Below are positions 45,033-53,434 of a DNA stretch of 64,000 bases, in pieces; within the stretch, counting starts at the first letter, position 1; every line of letters starts with the position of its first letter. Below the pieces are notes generated by a model that had not been told where the DNA came from, did not search any database, and saw only the letters and a program-made list of their open reading frames with translations. This stretch comes from Nocardia amikacinitolerans NBRC 108937. Its GTDB lineage: Bacteria; Actinomycetota; Actinomycetes; Mycobacteriales; Mycobacteriaceae. The DNA is taken from the NCBI RefSeq assembly GCF_001612615.1, contig NZ_BDAU01000022.1, forward strand, positions 1 through 64,000, given 5' to 3'. Both the position numbers and the translations under genes were made by a program.

Positions 45033-45404
45033 CTAGTCGGTCTCGGTTCGAACCTGGTCGTCGAAGCGTGCGCGGGCGAGCTCGACGTCCGGCAACGTGG
45101 TGGTGGTCCAGTGCAGGAGCGCGTCGATGAGGTCCTGCAAGGACCTTCCGAGTGGCGAGATGCGGTACTCGACGGACACGGGGCGCGTATTCGTGACGAC
45201 GCGTTCGACCATCCCATTGCGCTCGAGTCGCCGAAGGGCGGCCGTGAGCGACTTCTGCGTCACGACCGGAATCGTTCGGCGTAACTCGTTGAAACGCAAG
45301 GGTTTCGCGCACAGCGCGTCGAGGATCTGCAGCGACCACTTGTCGAGGACTTGGTCGAGCAGCTCGCGGTGTCGCTCGGTGAGCTGCGGGCCGGTTTCCG
45401 TCAT
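45033..45404 (-). CDS. HxlR-type winged-helix regulator
   Basis: 123 residues from ATG 45404. The wHTH is RHRELLDQVLDKWSLQILDA, then LRFNELRRTIPVVTQKSLTAALRRLERNGMVERVV with the wing SVEYRISPLGRSL, typical of HxlR/MarR-like regulators. Members often sense reactive electrophiles; the family's usual N-terminal Cys near residue 10 is not evident here. It diverges from the RidA gene across 79 bp; a TACCAGGTA palindrome in the gap could be an operator. Confidence 0.88.
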   Translation of the reverse strand: MTETGPQLTERHRELLDQVLDKWSLQILDALCAKPLRFNELRRTIPVVTQKSLTAALRRLERNGMVERVVTNTRPVSVEYRISPLGRSLQDLIDALLHWTTTTLPDVELARARFDDQVRTETD

Positions 45405-45483
45405 GAGACCTAGTCTCGTTGAAGTTCCCTTCGAATACCAGGTAGTCATTGGATACCGACTCGGTCCAGTGAAAGGGACACCC

Positions 45484-45894
45484 ATGACAGTGCGGCTGCT
45501 GACCCCGGAGGGCATGTTCGCTCCCGTTCCGTACCACCACGTTTCGATCGGCACGGGTGCTCGCCAGGTACACGTGGCGGGCCAGATCGCGCGCGACGCC
45601 GAGGGAAATCCGGTCGCGACCGGAGACCTCGCAGGCCAGGTCGCGCACGCGCTGCGCAACACGGCACGCGGCCTCGCCGGCGCCGGGGCGAGCTTTGCCG
45701 ACGTCGTACGCCTTCGGTTCTTCGTCACGCACTGGAGCCCGGACAAGTACGACGACTTCATCGCGGGTATCGAGCGCGTCACGGAAGAGCTCGGCATACC
45801 GACGCCGTTGCCGCCCTTGTCGGCGATCGGCGTGGACTACCTTTTCGAGCCCGACGTGCTCGTCGAGGTGGAGGCGTTCGCGGTGCTGGACTGA
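45484..45894 (+). CDS. RidA/YjgF family protein
   Basis: 136 residues, start ATG 45484 with GAAAGGG upstream. It carries the family blocks VHVAGQIARDAEGN, AHALRNTARGLAGAGASFADVVRLRFFVT and LPPLSAIGVDYLFEPDVLVEVEAFAVL. The Arg normally present in the canonical IxCxxxD/ARxA core is not clearly conserved, so it may be a RidA subfamily with a different substrate. Classic members hydrolyse reactive enamine/imine intermediates. Probably controlled by the divergent HxlR regulator. Confidence 0.85.
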   Translation: MTVRLLTPEGMFAPVPYHHVSIGTGARQVHVAGQIARDAEGNPVATGDLAGQVAHALRNTARGLAGAGASFADVVRLRFFVTHWSPDKYDDFIAGIERVTEELGIPTPLPPLSAIGVDYLFEPDVLVEVEAFAVLD

Positions 45895-45897
45895 GGA

Positions 45898-46518
45898 TCA
45901 GGGACGGGTGGTCGGCCCGCTCGGCTCATGGTCGGTACCGCTGTGCGAGCCGGATCGCACGTGCGCGCGCATCCCCTGCGGGCCGAACAGGATGAGGAGT
46001 TCGACCACCCCGCCGTCGGCACTGCCCAGCCAATGCGGCAGCGACGTGTCGAATTCGGCTGCCTCACCGGCCGGTAGCGTCAGGTCGCGCTCGCCGAGCA
46101 CCAGCCGCAGGCGACCGTTGAGCACGTACAGCCACTCGTAGCCTTCGTGCGTCTGCGGTGTCGGTTCCAGCGGTTTCGGCCGGGCGGGGATGATCATCTT
46201 GAACGCCTGGATGCCGCCCGGCCGCCGGGACAGCGGAATGAAGGTCATCCCGAACCGCCGGATCGGCTTCAGGTGGATTCGCGGGTCGCCGGTGCGCGGT
46301 GCGCCGACCAGGTCGTCCAGCGGAATGTCGTAGGTGCGGGCCAGCGGCAGCAGCAATTCCAGGGTCGCCCGCCGCTGCCCGCTCTCCAATCGCGACAAGG
46401 TGCTCTCCGAAACCCCGGTCGTCGCGGCGAGATCGGCCAGGGTGATGCCGCGGTCGCGGCGCAGCGCACGCAGCCGGGGCCCCACCGCGTCGAGCACGTC
46501 TTCCGTATCGCGGTCCAC
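45898..46518 (-). CDS. XRE family regulator with C-terminal cupin domain
   Basis: 206 residues from GTG 46518. The N-terminal HTH_3 domain (residues about 12-66) contains LRALRRDRGITLADLAATTG and VSESTLSRLESGQR; the C-terminal cupin (about 105-190) has HEGYEWLYVLNGRLRLVLGE and AAEFDTSLPHWLGS. Such MerR-like-acting sensors bind a small ligand in the cupin. No clear ribosome site precedes the GTG; a promoter-like AAGATT lies close enough for a leaderless transcript. It diverges from the epoxide hydrolase gene, a likely target. Confidence 0.85.
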   Translation of the reverse strand: MDRDTEDVLDAVGPRLRALRRDRGITLADLAATTGVSESTLSRLESGQRRATLELLLPLARTYDIPLDDLVGAPRTGDPRIHLKPIRRFGMTFIPLSRRPGGIQAFKMIIPARPKPLEPTPQTHEGYEWLYVLNGRLRLVLGERDLTLPAGEAAEFDTSLPHWLGSADGGVVELLILFGPQGMRAHVRSGSHSGTDHEPSGPTTRP

Positions 46519-46605
46519 GCGCTAATCTTGCCGGAACCGCAAGAAGGCGTGCCAGATCCTGGTCGGCCCGGTGAGACTCGTGGCGTCCCGACAGAAGGAG
46601 CCACG

Positions 46606-47697
46606 ATGAGCACCACCGATGCGGTCACATTCAGGGACGGCGTCTGCGCGACCCGAACGGCAACAAACGATCCGAAGCCGAATTACCGTCTTGCCGAGAC
46701 GGTTACGGGGCCCGCGCGGACCGTGGCGGCCGCCGTACTCGCCCTCCTGCTCACGATCGGCACCGCGGCGTGCGCCGCACCGGCCGCCGACGACGTCCCC
46801 GCCTACGCCGCCGTCACCCAGGACGACCCGCGGTTCACCAGCACCTTCCGGCACGCATTCGCCGACGTCGACGGCGTCCGGATGCACTACGTGACCGGCG
46901 GAAGCGGCCCGCCGGTGGTGCTGATCCACGGCTGGCCGCAGACCTGGTTCGGCTGGTGGCCGATCATGCCCGCGCTCGCCGAGCACTACACCGTCTATGC
47001 CGTCGACCTTCCCGGCTTGGGCGACAGCACCGGCTCCCCAACCGGTTACGACAAGGCCACGCTCGCGCGATACGTGCACACCCTGATCGCCGAGCGGCTC
47101 GGCGTGCGTGACGCCCGGGTGATCGGGCACGACTTCGGCGCCGCCGTGGCGTTCCAGTACGCGGCCCAGTTCCCCACCGACACATCGCGTCTCGGCTACT
47201 TGGATCTGCCGCTCCCCGGTCCCGGAATCGACGCGCCGACATATCGAACACTGAGCTGGCACATCGCCTTGCACTCCCAGCGTCGGGTCCCCGAGGCGGT
47301 GGTCGGCGACGACGTCCGCGAGTACCTTGCCCTGTTCTACCCCCAAGTCTCCTACGGCGGAACAGCTTTCGGCGGCACCTCGGACCGATCCCCGTTCACC
47401 GACACCGAGATCGATGAGTACGCGCGCACCTACCGCCGACCCGAGGTCCTGTCGGGCGGCTTCGAGCTCTACCGCGCCCTCGACGAGGACGTCCGCGACA
47501 CCACGGCGGCCGCACCGGTCCACACTCCGACCCTGCTCATGGCCGCCCAAGGCCAACTCGACCCGATCCGCGCCACCACGACCCCGCGCATCACCAACAT
47601 CGTCCGCGCGGTGGACGTTCCGAACGCGGGACACTGGCTGGTCGAGGAGAACCCCCAATTCGTCACCGCGGAGCTGCTGCGCTTCCTCGGCGGATGA
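46606..47697 (+). CDS. Exported alpha/beta hydrolase, epoxide-hydrolase-like
   Basis: 363 residues from ATG 46606 with AGAAGGAG upstream. A hydrophobic segment at about residues 40-57 ends in GTAACAAP, resembling a signal peptide with a weak lipobox. The catalytic domain has HGWPQTWFGWW (oxyanion HGxP), the nucleophile motif GHDFGAAV with Asp rather than Ser, and a C-terminal AGHWLVEE (His). The Asp nucleophile points to epoxide hydrolase or dehalogenase-type chemistry. The divergent XRE-cupin regulator probably controls it. Confidence 0.85.
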   Translation: MSTTDAVTFRDGVCATRTATNDPKPNYRLAETVTGPARTVAAAVLALLLTIGTAACAAPAADDVPAYAAVTQDDPRFTSTFRHAFADVDGVRMHYVTGGSGPPVVLIHGWPQTWFGWWPIMPALAEHYTVYAVDLPGLGDSTGSPTGYDKATLARYVHTLIAERLGVRDARVIGHDFGAAVAFQYAAQFPTDTSRLGYLDLPLPGPGIDAPTYRTLSWHIALHSQRRVPEAVVGDDVREYLALFYPQVSYGGTAFGGTSDRSPFTDTEIDEYARTYRRPEVLSGGFELYRALDEDVRDTTAAAPVHTPTLLMAAQGQLDPIRATTTPRITNIVRAVDVPNAGHWLVEENPQFVTAELLRFLGG

Positions 47698-47923
47698 TGT
47701 CGGTTCGCACGTGCCGATGTGGACCGTGCCCTCGAACTTTCACCGGCACTTCGCCGCGCGGAGTCCTGGCCGACGGCGCCGGCCATCGCGTCTTCACGGG
47801 CGATCCGGCCGGCGCGGTCGAGGACGCCACGGCCGTCGTGAGCACCGTCGCCGCTGCCGCCCTGTCGACCCGTCGGATACGAAGCGATAGACCGGCACGT
47901 CGACCGAGTCCTACGAATTCGTC

Positions 47924-50900
47924 TCAGCCGCGGGCCATGTCCACGAACCTGCTCAGGTGCAGCTGGTGGGCGACGGTGATCGTGGCGGTCGGACCGTTAC
48001 GGTGCTTGCCGAGGATCAGGTCGGCCTCGCCGCCGCGCGGGTCGTCGCGTTCGAAGGCGTCGGGCCGGTGCAACAGGATGACCATATCCGCGTCCTGCTC
48101 GAGACTGTTATGCGAGGTTATTCCGTTGGCCACATAATTATGCGTGTCGGGGACGGTGCCGTCGTAGACGTCTTGTTCACCGAGGCTGGTGATTTCGACG
48201 ATCTTGTCCCAGAACACGTCGTTGGTCGCGAACATCTCGATGTCGGCGTCGTCGAGGACGGCGGCTACACGAGCTAGTTTCGCGCGCCCCGGAGCGTGCT
48301 TCCACTTGGACGCGCAGAACCTGGAACCGAGTGCGGCGCCGAATTCCTTGTGGGTCATCTGCCTTGTCCTCAGCAGATCGCTAACCTTGGTCCAGACTTC
48401 CTTCGGGACAGTGTCAGAGCCTGGCCGAGGAGCAATGGACTCGAGTTGCCGGAGCAGTTCACGTGCAGACTCGCCCCGGGCTCCGTTGACATTGACGTCG
48501 CGCAGGAATCGCGTCTGGTTCTCAACGCGATCGATAGTCACGTGCCAGCATGGCCGATACCCGGACTTCTGAACACGAGCGATGCGAGCGTGAATCCCGA
48601 GGCGCAGCAGAAGCTGTCCGACATCGTCGGCAAGGCGTCGACTAGTGGATGCGTAGTACACACGGCCCATGTGTGCCTTCTCGTCCCAGCGTACCGAGCC
48701 ATCGGTTGCCCACAGATGATGCAGAAAAAGCGCGATTTGATCGTTCGGCAAGGCGAAAACAGCCTGCGGAATGAACTTCTCGTAGCTGCGCAGGCCGAAG
48801 AGCCCCAGCTCGTCGAGCCACGCCGCGATCGGGTTTCGCTTGCCATGCGTCAGGCGGTAGGGCGCGGGCAGGCGCAGGGTGGTCACACGCGCCGCCGCGT
48901 ACTCGTCGCGCACCGCAGCCACACCGAAGTGCTGGGCCGCCGTCGTGACGGCGGCGAGGTTCTCCTCGTCGATGCTCGCGTAGCGGATCGGCTGACGCTT
49001 CACACAAGAGCCGTCACCGATCATGTGGGCCAGCAGGATCACCTCCGCATCGGCCATGCGAGTGGTGTGCACCGGTTCGGGGACCTGCCGCGGTGTTGCC
49101 AGGCAGTCGCCGATGGTCAGCTTCTCCAACGGGATCCAGCCGTCCACCGTCAGGAACGGGTGGTTGCCGGTCGCTTCCACTTCGCGACCGGAGGCAAGCC
49201 GCAGCTTGAAGACTTCCTTACGACCGCTGGGGAACACCTTCACCATCGGACGCGCGACCATCCGCATTCGTTCGTCCAGCGACCACACCAGGGGCTGCTC
49301 ACCACTGGCGAGCAGCTCACCGAGCGTGGTCTCGCCGCCGTTGTCGGCGCGCAGGATCCGCGTCGAGGCGGGCATACAGCCCGACTCGCGGAGGTCGGAC
49401 ACCATGGGCCGCTTGTCGGTTCGCTGTTCGGGACCGCGGTTCAGCTGGCTGATGGCGACCACCGGTACTTCGAGCTCCTTGGCAAGCAGCTTGAGGTTTC
49501 GGGAGAAGTCCGAGACTTCCTGCTGGCGGGATTCGACCTTCTTGCCGGAGGTCATCAGCTGGAGGTAGTCCACCACAACGAGTTTCAGGTCGTGGCGCTG
49601 CTTGAGGCGACGCGCCTTCGCGCGAATCTCCATCATGGTCAGGTTGGGCGAGTCATCGACGAACAGCGGCGCCTCACTGATCTCGCTCATCCGCCGAGCC
49701 AGCTTGGTCCAGTCGTCGTCGCTCATCCGCCCAGACCGCATGTCACCGAGCTTGATCTTCGCCTCCGCGGAAAGCAGACGCATGACGATCTCGGTCCTGC
49801 TCATCTCGAGCGAGAAGATGACGCTGGCCAGCCCATGCTTGATCGAGCAACTCCGCATGAAGTCCATGCCGAGGGTCGAATTGTGGGTCGGCACTCCCGA
49901 TCGCCCAGCGAGGTAGAGGTGCTGGGCGTTGTCGACCTCGACGCACCGCACGGGGACGCTGTCGATCTTGCGAACGTCGACGATGCGGCGTGGCGCTGAA
50001 CGGGCCGTGCCGCTAACGGCGTGGTTGAGGTCACCCGTGAGGTCGCGCAAGGTGTGGGCGATCTCGCCGGTGGTGCGGATCGCGACCGGGCTGGCTACGT
50101 CCAATGCCGATCGGGTGACCCATTGGTGGGATTCATCCGCGACGACAACTGTTCCGTCGGAGAACTCGACCTCGTAGCAAGGCCGGTCGGTGAGGACGTC
50201 GGTGGCAGCGAGGACGCGGGTGGGGCGCCCTTCGGCGTCGAGGAGTTCGTCGCCGACCTGAACTTCGCCCATGGTGGTCCAGCCGCTGGGGGTCGGTAGC
50301 GGGGTGTCGAGGGCGAGCGCCTTTCCGACACCGGGTCGCGCCGCGACGATGATCATCTGGCCCGGGTGCAGGCCGTTGGTGATCTCGTCGAGTTCGGTGA
50401 AGCCGGTGGGGACGCCGAGGGAGATGCCGCCGCGGGAGGCGATGGAGTCGATTTCGTCCATCGTGGGCTGCAGGAGTTCTTCGAGGGGGAGGAAGTCCTC
50501 GGTGGTGCGGCGTTCGGTGACCTCGTAGACCTCGGCCTGGGCGCGGTCGACGACCTCGGCGATGTCTTGGCCGTCGGCGCCCGCGTAGCCGTACTGGACG
50601 ATGCGGGTGCCCGCCTCGACGAGGCGGCGCAGAATGGCCTTCTCGGCGACGATTTCGGCGTAGTAGCCAGCGTTGGCCGCGGTGGGGACGGTCTGGGTGA
50701 GGGTGACCAGGTACGGCGGGCCGCCGATGCGCTTGAGTTCGCCGCGGCGGTCGAGGCCCGCGGCGACGGTGACGGGGTCGGCGGGTTCGCCGCGGCCGTA
50801 GAGATCGAGAATGGTGTCGTAGATCGCCTGGTGCGCGGGGCGGTAGAAGTCGCCGGGCCGAATGACTTCGACGACGTCGGCGATGGCGTCCTTGCTCAGC

Positions 50901-51019
50901 AGCATGCCGCCGAGGACGGACTGCTCGGCGGCCATGTCGTGCGGCGGCTGGCGGCCGAAGTCTTCGCCGGGAGGTTCGGGCGGGAAGTCGGTGTGCCCGC
51001 GGTCATCGGTGGTCGTCAC
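47924..51019 (-). CDS. dnaB: Replicative DNA helicase DnaB precursor with two inteins
   Basis: A 1031-residue precursor. The extein parts join to a 460-residue DnaB: N-terminal domain (residues 25-170), Walker A ARPGVGK interrupted by intein 1 and resuming STLGMDF, Walker B VVVDYLQLM, then SDLRESG interrupted by intein 2 and resuming SLEQDADMVILLHRPD. DnaB unwinds DNA ahead of the replisome. Removal of 147 and 424 residues restores the family length. It lies downstream of rpsF-ssb-rpsR-rplI, separated by a gene-free 673 bp, the layout also seen in mycobacteria. Confidence 0.95.
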   Translation of the reverse strand: MTTTDDRGHTDFPPEPPGEDFGRQPPHDMAAEQSVLGGMLLSKDAIADVVEVIRPGDFYRPAHQAIYDTILDLYGRGEPADPVTVAAGLDRRGELKRIGGPPYLVTLTQTVPTAANAGYYAEIVAEKAILRRLVEAGTRIVQYGYAGADGQDIAEVVDRAQAEVYEVTERRTTEDFLPLEELLQPTMDEIDSIASRGGISLGVPTGFTELDEITNGLHPGQMIIVAARPGVGKALALDTPLPTPSGWTTMGEVQVGDELLDAEGRPTRVLAATDVLTDRPCYEVEFSDGTVVVADESHQWVTRSALDVASPVAIRTTGEIAHTLRDLTGDLNHAVSGTARSAPRRIVDVRKIDSVPVRCVEVDNAQHLYLAGRSGVPTHNSTLGMDFMRSCSIKHGLASVIFSLEMSRTEIVMRLLSAEAKIKLGDMRSGRMSDDDWTKLARRMSEISEAPLFVDDSPNLTMMEIRAKARRLKQRHDLKLVVVDYLQLMTSGKKVESRQQEVSDFSRNLKLLAKELEVPVVAISQLNRGPEQRTDKRPMVSDLRESGCMPASTRILRADNGGETTLGELLASGEQPLVWSLDERMRMVARPMVKVFPSGRKEVFKLRLASGREVEATGNHPFLTVDGWIPLEKLTIGDCLATPRQVPEPVHTTRMADAEVILLAHMIGDGSCVKRQPIRYASIDEENLAAVTTAAQHFGVAAVRDEYAAARVTTLRLPAPYRLTHGKRNPIAAWLDELGLFGLRSYEKFIPQAVFALPNDQIALFLHHLWATDGSVRWDEKAHMGRVYYASTSRRLADDVGQLLLRLGIHARIARVQKSGYRPCWHVTIDRVENQTRFLRDVNVNGARGESARELLRQLESIAPRPGSDTVPKEVWTKVSDLLRTRQMTHKEFGAALGSRFCASKWKHAPGRAKLARVAAVLDDADIEMFATNDVFWDKIVEITSLGEQDVYDGTVPDTHNYVANGITSHNSLEQDADMVILLHRPDAFERDDPRGGEADLILGKHRNGPTATITVAHQLHLSRFVDMARG
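48107..49378 (-). other. DnaB intein 2: class 1, with LAGLIDADG homing endonuclease
   Basis: Precursor residues 548-971 (424 residues). It starts with Cys (CMPASTRIL), has block B NHPFLTVDG and ends ITSHN before a Ser of the extein, the standard splice junctions. The insert carries two LAGLIDADG-like motifs (LLAHMIGDGS and LHHLWATDGS) with acidic residues in place, so the endonuclease may be active. It interrupts SDLRESG/SLEQDAD, a highly conserved helicase motif. Confidence 0.92.
49880..50320 (-). other. DnaB intein 1: class 3 mini-intein in Walker A
   Basis: Precursor residues 234-380 (147 residues), inserted between Lys and Ser of the Walker A GKST. The first residue is Ala (ALALDTPLP) and it ends PTHN before Ser. 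It carries the class 3 WCT signature: Trp67 (SHQWVT), Cys126 (VRCVEVD) as internal nucleophile, Thr145 (VPTHN). There is no endonuclease domain. It resembles the Ala1 DnaB intein known from mycobacteria. Confidence 0.92.
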
Positions 51020-51692
51020 CAGACTCGACCGTCCTCTCTACCCCACGATCGGATTTCACCGTATCGATGACTCGTTCTTACTCCGGGCCTCTGACACGTT
51101 TGCCTCGGCCACGGACGCGTGTGCCACAGCCCCGTCGACCGGTTCCAGCAACTCTCGCGACAGCTCGAATTCGCGCCATTTCGTGCGGCCCGATTCGGGC
51201 AATGCGACGAACCTAGGCGACTCGGTGGGGCGTCGCCAAACCGAGCTGTGCACACAACTGTGGATAAGTTGGGGACTGTTTACCAAACCGTGTGCACCCC
51301 CTGTGTACAACTTGGGGAAAACCCAGGTCACTCCGGCGAAAGGCGCTGATGGATGCGCGTTTCCGCATCCATCCACGTGTGGATAGATCTCATCTCGGCG
51401 TGTCGCTCGAGATGAACAGCCGGGCGTGTTGGGTAAACAGCGCGTGTGCACGCTATGAGCTGAGTCACATTGCGATCGGTCGGTTTGCCCAGTAATCCAC
51501 AGGCCGAATAACCGGAGGTGAAACGCGATAGCCGACGCGAGCCGGTGGTGTCCCACTTCACTGCCTTACATTCCAGCAAATAACTGGCTAATAAAGAAGG
51601 AGGCGCGAAGGGGCAGGCCGAAGACCACCCCCGTGCGATCACAGGGGTGGTCTTCGACGTGAATGCGCGAACCGCCCGAGAGCGGTGCGGAC
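51020..51692. other. Gene-free region upstream of dnaB with DnaA-box-like words
   Basis: 673 bp with no credible gene, including the rplI terminator at 51619-51656. DnaA-box-like 9-mers: TGTGGATAA at 51259-51267 (reverse complement of TTATCCACA), TGTGTACAA at 51302-51310, TGTGGATAG at 51378-51386 inside the palindrome ATCCACGTGTGGAT (51371-51384), and TAATCCACA at 51493-51501. The first two are each followed by a TTGGGGA word one base later. The dnaB promoter should also lie here. Confidence 0.55.
51619..51656. terminator. Terminator of the rpsF-ssb-rpsR-rplI operon
   Basis: Perfect 13-bp stem, CGAAGACCACCCC (51619-51631) with GGGGTGGTCTTCG (51644-51656), 12-nt loop, 37 bp past the rplI stop on the minus strand. 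A pyrimidine-rich tract follows on the transcript. Confidence 0.85.
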
Positions 51693-52148
51693 TCAGCTCG
51701 CCGCGGCGACCTGCAGGTCGAACTTGGCGACCACGTCCGGGTGCAGGTGCACCACGATGCCGTGCTTGCCGGTCGACTTGATGTGCGCCTTCGGCAGCTC
51801 GATGCTGCGCTTGTCGACCACGGGGCCGCCTGCGGTCTTGATGGCCGCGGCGACGTCCGCCTGGGTCACCGAGCCGAACAGCTTGCCGGTGCCCGCGGTC
51901 TTCACGCTCAGCGAGACCGACTCCAGGCCCTCGATGGCCTGCTTCAGCTCGTTGGCGTGGTCCAGGTCGCGAACCCGGCGGGCGTCCTGCGCCCGGCGGA
52001 TGCCCTCGACCTGCTTCTGCGCGCCACGGCTGGCGACGATGGCCAGGCCGCGCGGCAGCAGGTAGTTGCGGCCGTAGCCGTCCTTGACCTCAACGGTGTC
52101 GCCGGGGGCACCGAGGTTGTCCACATCAGCGGTCAGAATCAACTTCAT
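51693..52148 (-). CDS. rplI: 50S ribosomal protein L9
   Basis: 151 residues: N-terminal rRNA-binding domain MKLILTADVDNLGAPGDTVE, DGYGRNYLLPRGLAIVA, a long connecting helix and the C-terminal domain with KLFGSVTQADVAAAI and HIKSTGKHGIVVHLH. Length and features are normal. It is the last gene of the rpsF-ssb-rpsR-rplI operon, 17 bp after rpsR, with a strong terminator after it. Confidence 0.97.
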   Translation of the reverse strand: MKLILTADVDNLGAPGDTVEVKDGYGRNYLLPRGLAIVASRGAQKQVEGIRRAQDARRVRDLDHANELKQAIEGLESVSLSVKTAGTGKLFGSVTQADVAAAIKTAGGPVVDKRSIELPKAHIKSTGKHGIVVHLHPDVVAKFDLQVAAAS

Positions 52149-52165
52149 TTGCGTGCCTCCCTTAC

Positions 52166-52417
52166 TCAGCGAGCCGTCGACACGTAGGGCAGCAGGGCCA
52201 CCTCACGCGAGTTCTTCACGGCAACGGCGATGTCGCGCTGGTGCTGCACGCAGTTGCCGGTCACCCGGCGGGCGCGGATCTTGCCGCGGTCGCTGACGTA
52301 CTTGCGCAGCAGCGTCGTGTCCTTGTAATCGATCGAAACGGTGCCGGACTTGGCTTCCTTGCAGAAAGCGCAAGCCTTCTTCTTCAGCACCTTTTCGCGC
52401 GCGGGCGCTTTGGGCAT
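52166..52417 (-). CDS. rpsR: 30S ribosomal protein S18
   Basis: 83 residues with KKKACAFCKEAKSG, IDYKDTTLLRKYVSDRGKIRA and NCVQHQRDIAVAVKNSREVALLPY. CAFC plus the later Cys form a zinc-binding (C+) set, the form of S18 used when zinc is available. It lies 56 bp after ssb and directly before rplI. Confidence 0.97.
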   Translation of the reverse strand: MPKAPAREKVLKKKACAFCKEAKSGTVSIDYKDTTLLRKYVSDRGKIRARRVTGNCVQHQRDIAVAVKNSREVALLPYVSTAR

Positions 52418-52473
52418 GGTCTCTTACTCCAAAATTATTGTGGCCCAACTGATGCGGGCCTATGAAAGCCGTC

Positions 52474-53019
52474 TCAGAACGGCGGTTCGTCATCCATGCG
52501 GCTGTTGCCCCCGAAGGAACCTGCCGCGGGCGCGCTGCCCCAGGGGTCGTCCTCGGCGCCGCCGGAACGACCGCCGCCACCACCGCTGCTGCCGGAGGAG
52601 GCGTAGCCACCGCCGCCGCCACCACCGAAGCCGCCGCCCCCACCGCCGCCGCGGCTGGCCTTGTTGACCTTCGCCGTCGCGTAGCGGAGCGAGGGGCCGA
52701 CCTCGTCGACCTCGAGCTCGACGACCGTGCGCTTCTCACCCTCGCGGGTTTCGTAGGAGCGCTGCTTGAGCCGTCCGCTCACGATGACGCGAGCGCCTCG
52801 GGTCAGGCTTTCGGCGACATTTTCCGCGGCTTCGCGCCAGATGTTGCAGCGCAGGAAAAGCGCTTCGCCGTCTTTCCATTCATTGGTATTACGGTCGAAC
52901 ACGCGGGGGGTGGACGCGACGGTGAAGTTCGCCACCGCCTGCCCCGCGGGCGTGAAACGCAGTTCGGGGTCGGCCGTCAAGTTTCCGATGACGGTGATGA
53001 CCGTGTCGCCTGCTGCCAT
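52474..53019 (-). CDS. ssb: Single-stranded DNA-binding protein
   Basis: 181 residues. The OB fold covers about residues 5-110 (ITVIGNLTADPELRFTPAGQ, NFTVASTPR, FLRCNIWREAAENVAESL, RVIVSGRLKQRSY), then a Gly-rich linker and the acidic C-terminal tip DDEPPF that recruits partners. It coats single-stranded DNA at replication forks. It sits between rpsF (127-bp gap) and rpsR, the conserved actinobacterial order. Confidence 0.97.
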   Translation of the reverse strand: MAAGDTVITVIGNLTADPELRFTPAGQAVANFTVASTPRVFDRNTNEWKDGEALFLRCNIWREAAENVAESLTRGARVIVSGRLKQRSYETREGEKRTVVELEVDEVGPSLRYATAKVNKASRGGGGGGGFGGGGGGGYASSGSSGGGGGRSGGAEDDPWGSAPAAGSFGGNSRMDDEPPF

Positions 53020-53146
53020 GGGTTCCTCCTGCTCGGTGTGCAGTCCGCATGCACTCGCTTCGTTGCGCTAGAGCCTAGAGACAGGCACCGACGCAGACGA
53101 GTGCTGGTTGTTTCGAGCGACCTGCGAGCAGTCGCTAGCGGCGGAA

Positions 53147-53434
53147 CTACTTGTCGTGGCGCAGAACCTTGGTGCGCAGCACCGACTCGTTGAGCCCCAG
53201 CTGGCGGTCGAGCTCGCTCACCGTGGCCGGGGTCGCGGTCAGATCGACCACCGCGTAGATGCCCTCGGCCTGCTTGCGGATCTCGTAGGCGAGCCGACGA
53301 CGGCCCCAGATGTCGACCTTGTCGATCTTGCCGCCTTCGGTCTTGACGACGCTCAGCATGTTGTCCAGCGACGGACCAACAGTGCGCTCGTCCAGGCTCG
53401 GATCGAGGATGACCATCACTTCGTAATGACGCAC
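53147..53434 (-). CDS. rpsF: 30S ribosomal protein S6
   Basis: 95 residues from GTG 53434, which is preceded by AGGAGGTGAT at ideal spacing; a longer in-frame start at 53470 lacks a ribosome site. It has RHYEVMVILDPSLDER, VDIWGRRRLAYEI and GIYAVVDLTA. It is the first gene of the ribosomal/ssb operon. Its upstream region is occupied by the tandem array at 53525-53990, which leaves about 90 bp for its promoter. Confidence 0.97.
   Translation of the reverse strand: MRHYEVMVILDPSLDERTVGPSLDNMLSVVKTEGGKIDKVDIWGRRRLAYEIRKQAEGIYAVVDLTATPATVSELDRQLGLNESVLRTKVLRHDK

Noticed and set aside
47698..47923. Possible protein remnant between the epoxide hydrolase and dnaB genes
   Set aside because: A short open frame with a GAGHRVFTGDPAG-like stretch was read but could not be assigned to any family and has no clear start.
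51056..51556. Minus-strand ORF of 166 residues upstream of dnaB
   Set aside because: Composition is not protein-like, it overlaps the DnaA-box-like region and there is no ribosome site.
51020..51692. Chromosomal replication origin
   Set aside because: Some DnaA-like boxes are present, but dnaA, dnaN and the usual dense box array are missing. The gene order matches the region some tens of kb from oriC in related genomes.
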